From contig NZ_LYVQ01000054.1 of the NCBI RefSeq assembly GCF_001984095.1, positions 1 to 32,863 of the forward strand: a stretch of DNA of 32,863 nucleotides, given 5' to 3'. Each line of letters begins with the position of its first letter. The stretch's first letter is position 1. The translations under genes were made by a program, and so were the position numbers. Positions 27,181 through 32,863 of this stretch are shown here, in pieces. This stretch comes from Pelomonas sp. KK5 (GTDB lineage: Bacteria; Pseudomonadota; Gammaproteobacteria; Burkholderiales; Burkholderiaceae_C). The notes under the pieces were generated by a model that saw nothing but the letters and a program-made list of their open reading frames with translations, did not search any database and had not been told where the DNA came from.

Positions 27181-28165
27181 TATTGCTGCCATATCCGTAG
27201 CCGTAACCATATCCGTAGCCATAGCCGTATCCGTAGCCATAGCTGCCGGATGCGTTGCCGCTGGCCTGGTTGAGCAGCATCATCTTCAAGGGGCAGGTCT
27301 CGATGGTCGCCAGCGCCTGCTGGACGGCGCTCTGCAGCGTCTTCTCGGCCTGCACGACGACGACGATCTGGCCCATGTGCGAGGCCAGCACGCGCGATTC
27401 GGTCGTCAGCAGCAGGGGCGGCGAATCGAAGATGATGATGCGGTCGGAATAGCGCTGGGCCATGTCGTCGAGCAGCTGGCGCATTGCGTCGCTGGCCAGC
27501 AGCTCAGTGGCGCGGGCGTGGGGCGTGCCGCTGGGCAGCAGGGTCAGCTTGTCGACGTTGGTGCGCAGCAGCACCTCGGACATGTCCACCGATTCCTCCA
27601 GCACGTCCAGCAGGCCCGGGCCCTGCGGCAGCCCCAGCATCCGCAGCACGGAGGGACGGGCCACGTCGGCATCGACCAGCATCACCGTGTTGTCCATCTC
27701 GGCGGCCATGCTCAGCGCCAGGTTCAGCGCGGTGAAGCTCTTGCCCTCGCCGGCCAGGGCGCTGGTGACCATGATCAGGTTGGCATGGTTGATCGTGGCA
27801 GGGCCACGCCCCATCGCGTTCTTGATCAGCGGACGCTTGATCACGCGGTACTGGTCCGCCAGATGCGAGCGCCCCAGGTTGGGCATCAGGAAGCCCTGGG
27901 CCGTCAGCGCGGCGAAATCCAGTTCGACCGTCTTGGACAGCGGGTGATGGGGAGGCTCGGTCGGAGCAAGAACCGGAGCCGGGCTTGCCGGCGTCACCGG
28001 CGCGGCAACCGGTGCCTCCGCACTCAAGCGAGGCGTGGCAGGAAAGACCTGCGGCTCGCCACTGCCCTGCCTGACCGGATGCGCCACCGTATCCTCGGGC
28101 AGCACCACACCGGCCTGCCGCAATTGCTCCAGGCGCTGCGCCGCTTGTTCAATCAGGCTACTCAT
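27161..28165 (-). CDS. XrtA-associated bacterial tyrosine kinase (TIGR03018 type) with (YG)9 tail
   Basis: A 334-residue BY-kinase catalytic subunit without its own membrane segments, matching a split CpsD-like arrangement in which the chain-length protein acts as activator. Seen: Walker A SALAGEGKS at about 135-143, Walker A' MLVDADVARP at about 162-171, and Walker B IIIFDSPP at about 243-250. A Pro/Ala-rich linker lies at about 40-75. The C-terminus carries nine tyrosines alternating with glycine (residues 309-326), the autophosphorylation cluster, then SNNEAAKS. Cycling of Tyr phosphorylation is known to regulate polymer assembly in this family. The start ATG 28165 abuts the chain-length stop. 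The end overlaps the barrel gene's ATG by 20 bp. Confidence 0.94.
   Translation of the reverse strand: MSSLIEQAAQRLEQLRQAGVVLPEDTVAHPVRQGSGEPQVFPATPRLSAEAPVAAPVTPASPAPVLAPTEPPHHPLSKTVELDFAALTAQGFLMPNLGRSHLADQYRVIKRPLIKNAMGRGPATINHANLIMVTSALAGEGKSFTALNLALSMAAEMDNTVMLVDADVARPSVLRMLGLPQGPGLLDVLEESVDMSEVLLRTNVDKLTLLPSGTPHARATELLASDAMRQLLDDMAQRYSDRIIIFDSPPLLLTTESRVLASHMGQIVVVVQAEKTLQSAVQQALATIETCPLKMMLLNQASGNASGSYGYGYGYGYGYGYGYGYGSNNEAAKS
27188..27241. repeat. degenerate hexamer repeat encoding (YG)9
   Basis: Nine six-base units, each a Tyr plus Gly codon pair on the minus strand, mixing TAC/TAT and GGA/GGC/GGT. Because the unit is 6 bp, gain or loss of units would stay in frame and change the number of C-terminal tyrosines. 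The repeat is imperfect, which would slow slippage. Confidence 0.93.
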
Positions 28166-29749
28166 TCAAACCACCTGCCGACTCAGAAGAATGGCCATGA
28201 CCGTCAGGCCCAGCACGAACAGGCCGATCAGCGCGCCGGACGCCGCGCCAAAGCGGATCAGGTCGACACGCAGCAGGCGCCGGTCTGCATCGGTCACCAG
28301 CCGGCTGACCACGCCCAGGATGGGCAACTCCACGCGGTTGCGCAGGTCGATGGCGTCGTGGAAGACCGGCCGCAACTGGCTGGCCGCGAAGGAGGCAAAG
28401 ACACCCGACAGCAGCGCCGCCACCATCGCCCCGGCCAGCAGCAGCAGGCGGTTCGGCGCCACGGGCTGCGGCGAGACGCGCGGCGGGTCGATCACACGGA
28501 AGTCAGCCACACCCGAAGTCACATCCAAGTCACCGGAAATCGACGCAGCTTCGCGCCGTGCCACCAGATCTTCGTAGTTCTTCTTGTGGATCGCGTAATC
28601 GCGATTCAGCTGCGCGGCCTCCGCCTCCATCTGCGGCGCCGTCTTGATGGCTGCGAGCGCCTGGGCATAGCGGGCGGTGTACTCATCGACACGGGCCTTC
28701 ATCGCGGCAACCTGCACTTCACTGGTCGCCATCAACCGGGTCAGTTCCTGAGTGGCCAGCGTACCGCCGGTGGTGCCACCGACCGTCGGCGCAGCCAGCG
28801 CCGCCTTGCGCAACTCGATCACTTCTTTCTTCTTCTGATCCTCAAGATCCTTGATCATCTTGCGGGTGCTGATGACGTCCGGATGCTGCTCGGTGAAGCG
28901 CTGCAGTAACGCGTCGAGGTTGCGCCGCTGCGCATCCAGGCGTGAATCGATCTCGGGCGTAGCCACCGAAACTGCCGACTCCTGAAGCAGGCTTTGCACG
29001 GTCGAGTTCTGGCCACGGTTGCGCTCGGCATCCAGTTGCTGCTTGGCTGCATCGCGGGCATTAACGGCTTCGCGGTAGTCCAGTCGCGCGCGCTCAAGCT
29101 GGCTTGACATCTCAGCCAGGCGCGACGCGGAATCCTTGCCGTCGCTGGCCATTGCCTGGATGTTCTTCAGGCGGAACTCCTTGACGCGCGACTCCGCCTC
29201 CTCAAGCTTAGCCTCGTAAGTCTTGATCTGCTCGTTGATGAACGTGGCCGCGGTGGCCGTATCCTTGCGGCCGTTGCCGAGGCTGGATTCCACGAAGATG
29301 GAAGCGAAAGACTGGACGACCCGCTTGGCCGTCTCGGGGTCGGAATCGCGATAGGAGAGCGTGTACAGGTTGTCCCGCGCCGTGCTCTGGATCGACAGGT
29401 TCCTGGTGACCGTGTCGATCGTGGCCTCCTGCTGGGCCTTGGACTGATTCTTCAGGTCCAGGTCCGCCATGCGGATCAGCTTCTCCACCGTCGGGCGGCT
29501 GATCAGCGTGCGGCTGAGCATGATGACCTGCTGCTCGACATTGGGCTGCACGGCCAGACCGGACATCAGCGGCTTCAGGATCGACTGGGTGTCCACGTAG
29601 ATGCGCGCGTTAGCCTCGTAGCGGTCCGGCAGGATGAACACCACCACCGCCCCGACGACGCCGACGATCCAGGCCACGGCCAGGCCGGGCCACCGGTACT
29701 TCCACATGCGCCGCGCGATGGCGACGACTTGCGCGATCAAGGAATCCAT
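28166..29749 (-). CDS. XrtA-associated polysaccharide chain-length determinant (Wzz/GumC-like, TIGR03007 type)
   Basis: A 527-residue inner-membrane polysaccharide co-polymerase. Seen: an N-terminal membrane segment at about 20-42, a Wzz domain beginning YEANARIYVDTQSIL, a long helical coiled-coil region at about 160-410, the Pro-rich DPPRVSPQPVAPN motif just before a second membrane segment near 430, and a further hydrophobic segment at about 490-515. It controls polymer length and probably activates the separate tyrosine kinase encoded next. ATG 29749 lies 25 bp after the export gene stop; its TGA directly abuts the kinase ATG. Confidence 0.94.
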   Translation of the reverse strand: MDSLIAQVVAIARRMWKYRWPGLAVAWIVGVVGAVVVFILPDRYEANARIYVDTQSILKPLMSGLAVQPNVEQQVIMLSRTLISRPTVEKLIRMADLDLKNQSKAQQEATIDTVTRNLSIQSTARDNLYTLSYRDSDPETAKRVVQSFASIFVESSLGNGRKDTATAATFINEQIKTYEAKLEEAESRVKEFRLKNIQAMASDGKDSASRLAEMSSQLERARLDYREAVNARDAAKQQLDAERNRGQNSTVQSLLQESAVSVATPEIDSRLDAQRRNLDALLQRFTEQHPDVISTRKMIKDLEDQKKKEVIELRKAALAAPTVGGTTGGTLATQELTRLMATSEVQVAAMKARVDEYTARYAQALAAIKTAPQMEAEAAQLNRDYAIHKKNYEDLVARREAASISGDLDVTSGVADFRVIDPPRVSPQPVAPNRLLLLAGAMVAALLSGVFASFAASQLRPVFHDAIDLRNRVELPILGVVSRLVTDADRRLLRVDLIRFGAASGALIGLFVLGLTVMAILLSRQVV

Positions 29750-29774
29750 CTGGCGCGATCTCAGCTACGGCGGA

Positions 29775-30404
29775 TCAGAAGAAGCTCTGCGGAATGATCA
29801 GGATGTCGCCCGGGCGCATCTCGACGTTGGCCGAAACGTCACCCCGCTTGAGCAGGTCTTTCAGGCGCACCGAATACTGCTTGTTGCCTTCGCTCGAGCG
29901 CAGGATCGTGGCGTCGTTGCCGGCCGCGAAATCGGTCAGCCCGCCAACGGCGATCATCACGTCGAGCACCGTCATCTTCTGCTTGAACGGCAGCGCCTGC
30001 GGCTTGGCCGCTTCGCCGACAACACGAATCTGCTCGCTGTAAGGACCGACGAAGCTGGTCACGATCACCGTGACGACCGGGTCCCGGACGATGGTCGACA
30101 GCTTCTTCTCGATCTCGCGGGCCACCTCGACGGAATTCTTGCCCTGGGCCACCATCTCGTCGATCAGCGGGGTGGAGATCTTCCCGTCGGGCCGTACCGG
30201 CACCGACATCGACAGTTCCGGGTTGCGCCACACGATGATGTTGATGTTGTCGCCGGCGCCGATCACATAGCTGTAGTCGATCGGGGCCGCGCTGACCGGC
30301 GCCGCGGGATAGCGACCGCTCGAACAGCCGGCCAGCAGACCCAACATCAGGGCGCAGACGGCAAGACTCCAACGGCGCGACAAAAGGGCAATTTTCTTGT
30401 TCAA
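29775..30404 (-). CDS. polysaccharide export outer-membrane lipoprotein (Wza-like, TIGR03027 type)
   Basis: A 209-residue lipoprotein and first gene of the large operon. Seen: a basic n-region, hydrophobic segment and lipobox LLAGC with Cys27, then the Poly_export domain (YVIGAGDNINIIVWRNPELS, VRPDGKISTPLI) and one SLBB-type domain (RVVGEAAKPQALPF, MTVLDVMIAVGG, ending MRPGDILIIPQSFF). It is about half the length of Wza, lacking the C-terminal outer-membrane helix, as is usual for the exosortase A-associated form; the barrel gene may compensate. The start is TTG 30404 with AGAGGA spaced eight bases upstream. Confidence 0.93.
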   Translation of the reverse strand: MNKKIALLSRRWSLAVCALMLGLLAGCSSGRYPAAPVSAAPIDYSYVIGAGDNINIIVWRNPELSMSVPVRPDGKISTPLIDEMVAQGKNSVEVAREIEKKLSTIVRDPVVTVIVTSFVGPYSEQIRVVGEAAKPQALPFKQKMTVLDVMIAVGGLTDFAAGNDATILRSSEGNKQYSVRLKDLLKRGDVSANVEMRPGDILIIPQSFF

Positions 30405-30691
30405 GGCTCGTCCTCTCTAAACCATACGGCATCAGACCTCGTCCCGAGGGCCAGGTTCCCGGCAACCCGGCGCAGTGCCGGCGAATGATGCCACACGGCC
30501 CCTGGGGTCCTGGGCCCGCCAACCAGCACCGGCGCAGGCACGGCTGCGCACAGCTTCACGCTCTCGACAACAACGTCAACCGCCGTCCCATCCTCGCAAC
30601 AGAGCGCATCATCGCACCCATTGGAGCCGCCAACGTCCGCCCGAGGCAGGACGGCACGAATCACCCCGCGGATGGGTGCCCGAAGTCGGCC
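30405..30691. other. intergenic region upstream of the EPS operon
   Basis: A 287-bp non-coding stretch between the ThiF-like gene and the export lipoprotein gene, both on the minus strand. It must carry the operon promoter unless the operon reads through from the ThiF-like gene. I see the inverted repeat at 30459-30481 and a weak TATGGT -10-like hexamer reading leftward near 30420, without a convincing -35. No sigma-54 element with correct spacing and no intrinsic terminator with a T-tract is visible. Small open frames here lack ribosome binding sites and family resemblance. Confidence 0.6.
30459..30481 (-). promoter_or_regulatory. candidate operator, inverted repeat copy 2
   Basis: Read on the minus strand: CCGGCA, 11 nt spacer starting CTGCGCC, TGCCGG. 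It lies 55-77 bp upstream of the export lipoprotein start. It matches the copy at 1714-1736 in arm length, spacer length and 18 of 23 bases. The outer arm bases differ in a compensating way that keeps the symmetry in both copies. Confidence 0.35.
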
Positions 30692-31573
30692 TCAGGCCGG
30701 CTTGCCGCGCCCCTCCAGCAGGGGGCGAATCATCAGGAGCATCAACTGCTGGATGGGATTCGAATTACCGAACGGCCGCCAGGTGAAGCGCAGTTTTTGA
30801 TGATAGGCGTCAAACTGCATGCCCCACGGCGCCGCGCGAAGCGCCCCGCGCTTGAGCAAGACCTTCAGGACCGAGGTCCCCATGACGCCGGCACACATAT
30901 CGCAGGCCATCATGGTCGAGGGCCCGCGCCGCTCCTGGAAATTCACCGCATCGGGCGCCACCAGATAATCCCGCTGCAGCATCGCCGGAGACAGGCCGGC
31001 GATGAAACGGGCGTATTGCTCGTTCTCGGCCCGGCCGTCGACCTTGAAATACTGCTCGAAGCTCATGCCACCGGGCTTGAAATACATGAAGGCCACGCCC
31101 ATGCCCAACGGAGCGGCCGTCAGGGCCGGAATGCCACGCTCGTAGGCGGCCTTGAACAGCATGCGTCGCGCCGGCAGGCAGAAGAAATCGATACCGTCCA
31201 CATAAACATCGACACCATCGAGAAAGCGATCCAGATTCTCCGGCGTCACGCCATCGTGGAACACCTCGATTTCAGCGCCAGGATTGATGTCGGCAGCCAT
31301 CCGCGCCAGCACATCGGCCTTGGGTTGGTCCACCGTGGACATGAAGGCCCCCACCTGGCGATTCAGGTTGTGGACCCCGAAATCATCAAAGTCAGCGATA
31401 TTGAATCGGCTCAAACCCAGGCGCGACAAGGTCAGCAAATGGGCTCCCCCCACACCACCAAGCCCGGCGATGGCCACTTTGGCCTTGCGCAACTTCGCCT
31501 GCTCCTCGCGCGTGACCCAACCGATGTTTCTCGAGAAAGCCCGGTCGTAGTCAAATGGAGTGCTTGCAGTCAT
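30692..31573 (-). CDS. ThiF/E1-like adenylyltransferase family protein
   Basis: A 293-residue protein of the ThiF/MoeB/E1 superfamily, which adenylates a carboxylate (often a C-terminal Gly of a ubiquitin-like protein or a peptide). Seen: nucleotide loop GLGGVGG at 37-43, the acidic strand and loop ADFDDFGVHNLNRQ at 60-73 with the conserved Asn-Arg-Gln, Lys86, and VDGIDFF near 125-131. The two zinc CxxC pairs of MoeB/ThiF are not both present; only CDMC at 224-227 is seen, so a canonical sulfur-carrier role is doubtful. ATG 31573 gives the recognisable start MTASTPFDYDRAFSRN; the frame extends upstream to 31633 without support. It diverges from the nitroreductase-like gene across 135 bp. The substrate is unknown. 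Confidence 0.85.
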   Translation of the reverse strand: MTASTPFDYDRAFSRNIGWVTREEQAKLRKAKVAIAGLGGVGGAHLLTLSRLGLSRFNIADFDDFGVHNLNRQVGAFMSTVDQPKADVLARMAADINPGAEIEVFHDGVTPENLDRFLDGVDVYVDGIDFFCLPARRMLFKAAYERGIPALTAAPLGMGVAFMYFKPGGMSFEQYFKVDGRAENEQYARFIAGLSPAMLQRDYLVAPDAVNFQERRGPSTMMACDMCAGVMGTSVLKVLLKRGALRAAPWGMQFDAYHQKLRFTWRPFGNSNPIQQLMLLMIRPLLEGRGKPA

Positions 31574-31695
31574 GGCGTCCCGTCCTGGCTGTTGTTCTCC
31601 AATCGATTGTGCCGCAAGGCCGGAGGAGCTCAAATGCGTTTGTCAGTCGAGGAAGGTCGTTAGCCCAAGGGCATCGGGCCGGACCACGAATATCT

Positions 31696-31700
31696 GGAGG
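31696..31700 (+). promoter_or_regulatory. strong ribosome binding site for the nitroreductase-like gene
   Basis: GGAGG placed eight bases before ATG 31709 is a near-perfect Shine-Dalgarno site. It fixes the start and predicts efficient translation compared with the weak or overlapping starts in the EPS operon. Confidence 0.8.
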
Positions 31701-31708
31701 GAAAAGAA

Positions 31709-32806
31709 ATGAACGACGACAAGAACACGATCGAGAAAATCCTCTCCCTGGCCCGCTGGGCCCCAAGCGGGGACAATAATCAATATTGGCGCTTCGACCC
31801 GATCGACGGGCTGACGGTCCGGGTCCACGGATTCGATTCACGCAGCCACTGCGTTTACGACCTGGACGGCCATCCGAGCCATATCTCGCTCGGCGCCCTG
31901 CTGGAAACCATCGAGATCGCAGCCTCCGCGGAGAGCATGGCCGTCGACATGCAACTCGACCCTTCCTCGGTCGACACGCACCCGATCTACAACCTGACGT
32001 TCCGCCGGGATCCCGGCATGCAGCCGAACCCGCTGGCGGCGGTCATCGAGAAGCGATGCGTCCAGCGCCGTCCTTTCACCACACGCCCCTTGCGCGAGGA
32101 CGAACGCCAACGGCTGCGCGAAGCGGTTGGCGGTCGGCACGAACTCCATCTGATCGAGGGCTTCAGCCAGCGCCTTCGCACCGCCAAGCTGATGTTCCAC
32201 TCCGCCAAGCTGCGCCTGACGATCAAGGAGGCCTACCAGGTCCACGCCAAGATCATCGAGTGGGACACCCGTTTCAGCAAGGATCGAATCCCCGACGCAG
32301 CCCTCGGAGCCAGCAAGATGACGCTGATGATGATGCGTCCGGCGATGAAGAGCTGGTCACGGGTGCAGTTTCTCAACCGCTTCCTCGCTGGCACCTGGGC
32401 GCCACGCATCGAGCTGGATTTCCTGCCAGGCATCCTGTGCGCCGCCCACTTCGTCGTCTGCGCCAAGGAACCGCCGACGACGATGCAGCACTACATCGAG
32501 GGCGGCCGCGCGCTGCAGAGCTTCTGGCTGACGGTAACCCTGCTGGGCCTCAACCTGCAGCCCGAGGTCACGCCGCTGGTGTTCACGCGCTATGCGCGCC
32601 AGCGCCGCAACTTCGCCCCGTCGGCACCGGACGCACTGCGCCGCGCCGATCGCGTTGCCGAACGCCTGGGGGATCTGGTGGGGCAGCGCGTCTCTGACTG
32701 CGCCGTGTTCATGGGCCGGATCGGCGAGGGGCCCGCCCCGACGGCGAGATCGCTACGCCTGGACTTCAAGGATCTGGCCCACGATCCGGCGAACGAACCT
32801 CACTGA
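31709..32806 (+). CDS. nitroreductase-like protein
   Basis: A 365-residue protein with an N-terminal nitroreductase-type signature ARWAPSGDNNQYWRF at about 15-29, where the family binds FMN phosphate, and the region GGRALQSFWLTVTLLGLNLQPEV typical of the C-terminal helix and strand. It is much longer than ordinary 200-residue nitroreductases, resembling the enlarged nitroreductase half of Rv1355c-like proteins, in which a ThiF domain and this domain are fused (recalled from family knowledge). Here the two are separate, divergent genes. A flavin-dependent oxidoreductase role linked to the E1-like partner is inferred; substrate unknown. The stop is 4 bp from the terminal hexamer repeat. Confidence 0.82.
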   Translation: MNDDKNTIEKILSLARWAPSGDNNQYWRFDPIDGLTVRVHGFDSRSHCVYDLDGHPSHISLGALLETIEIAASAESMAVDMQLDPSSVDTHPIYNLTFRRDPGMQPNPLAAVIEKRCVQRRPFTTRPLREDERQRLREAVGGRHELHLIEGFSQRLRTAKLMFHSAKLRLTIKEAYQVHAKIIEWDTRFSKDRIPDAALGASKMTLMMMRPAMKSWSRVQFLNRFLAGTWAPRIELDFLPGILCAAHFVVCAKEPPTTMQHYIEGGRALQSFWLTVTLLGLNLQPEVTPLVFTRYARQRRNFAPSAPDALRRADRVAERLGDLVGQRVSDCAVFMGRIGEGPAPTARSLRLDFKDLAHDPANEPH

Positions 32807-32810
32807 CCCT

Positions 32811-32863
32811 GATCCCGATCCCGATCCCGATCCCGATCCCGATCCCGATCCCGATCCCGATCC
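32811..32863. repeat. (GATCCC)n tandem hexamer repeat reaching the window end
   Basis: Eight perfect GATCCC units and five further bases, cut by the window end. It begins 4 bp after the nitroreductase-like stop codon. No stop codon occurs in any of the six frames of the repeat, so an adjacent gene could read into it. Each unit contains a GATC site. The array may be a contig end created by the repeat itself. Confidence 0.95.

Noticed and set aside
27181-27240. Longer N-terminus of the barrel protein through the hexamer repeat
   Set aside because: The extension is the kinase (YG)9 repeat read in another frame and would bury the signal peptide behind about 50 residues.
23281-27273. A 1330-codon open frame on the plus strand opposite the deacetylase, wecB, ATPase and barrel genes
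   Set aside because: It is an antisense shadow of GC-rich codon bias: low-complexity His/Gln/Arg/Val-rich translation, no family resemblance, and four well-supported genes on the other strand.
26867-28909. A 680-codon plus-strand open frame opposite the kinase and chain-length genes
   Set aside because: Antisense shadow with compositional bias only; the minus strand carries recognisable Walker motifs and Wzz features.
30459-30481. Sigma-54 (-24/-12) promoter reading of the GGCAC...TTGC sequence upstream of the EPS operon
   Set aside because: GG and GC are separated by 14 bases instead of the required 10 here, and likewise in the copy at 1714-1736. The inverted-repeat reading explains the sequence better.
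30650-30691. Intrinsic terminator after the ThiF-like gene
   Set aside because: A short CACCC/GGGTG stem is present, but no T-tract follows on the transcribed strand.
30401-30786. Small open frames in the intergenic region (87 codons on minus, 103 on plus)
   Set aside because: No ribosome binding site, no recognisable domain, and overlap with the real genes at both ends.

Overview
The window is a GC-rich stretch of bacterial chromosome. Most of it is an exopolysaccharide locus of the XrtA (exosortase A / EpsH, PEP-CTERM) type. Family content and gene order match XrtA loci of Gram-negative bacteria, most like Betaproteobacteria (Burkholderiales or Rhodocyclales). The outer-membrane lipoprotein, beta-barrel and Wza/Wzc/Wzy-type parts confirm a Gram-negative cell. 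The genus cannot be fixed from the sequence alone.

Layout. (1) 1-414 (+): C-terminal end of a secreted or surface protein with an F5/8 type C (discoidin-like) domain, cut by the window edge. (2) 426-1667 (-): a glycosyltransferase. It diverges from a two-gene plus-strand unit at 1841-4609, an asparagine-synthase-like amidotransferase without its glutaminase nucleophile and an acyltransferase-3 membrane protein. (3) 4610-30404 (-): about 25.8 kb of twenty tightly packed genes read right to left. These are export lipoprotein, chain-length protein, tyrosine kinase, outer-membrane barrel, AAA ATPase, WecB epimerase, DUF3473 deacetylase, FemAB-like protein, asparagine synthase, glycosyltransferase, XrtA-EpsI fusion, TviB/WbpO-type dehydrogenase, formyltransferase-deacetylase fusion, glycosyltransferase, amidotransferase, AlgD-type GDP-mannose dehydrogenase, two glycosyltransferases, O-antigen-ligase-like protein and a third deacetylase. 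The largest gap between genes is 42 bp and many stops and starts overlap (ATGA, GTGA, TGATG), so this looks like one translationally coupled operon. (4) 30692-32806: a ThiF/E1-like protein (-) diverging from a nitroreductase-like protein (+), unrelated to classical EPS genes. (5) 32811-32863: a GATCCC hexamer tandem repeat running off the window end.

How it works together (inference from families). WecB, the TviB/WbpO-type and the AlgD-type enzymes supply UDP-ManNAc and two hexuronic acids. Five glycosyltransferases build the repeat unit. Up to three asparagine-synthase-like enzymes could amidate uronic carboxyls. Three deacetylase domains, one formyltransferase domain and one acyltransferase would tune N- and O-substituents. 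The ligase/polymerase-like protein, chain-length protein, BY-kinase, export lipoprotein and barrel polymerise and export the product. XrtA-EpsI ties the locus to sorting of PEP-CTERM proteins. No PEP-CTERM substrate, initiating phosphosugar transferase or Wzx flippase is in the window, so these must lie elsewhere.

The most interesting leads are a shared 23-bp inverted-repeat motif upstream of both EPS transcription units, the formyltransferase-deacetylase fusion, the pairing of two uronic-acid dehydrogenases with three amidotransferases, the ThiF/nitroreductase pair, the (YG)9 kinase tail and the terminal hexamer repeat.
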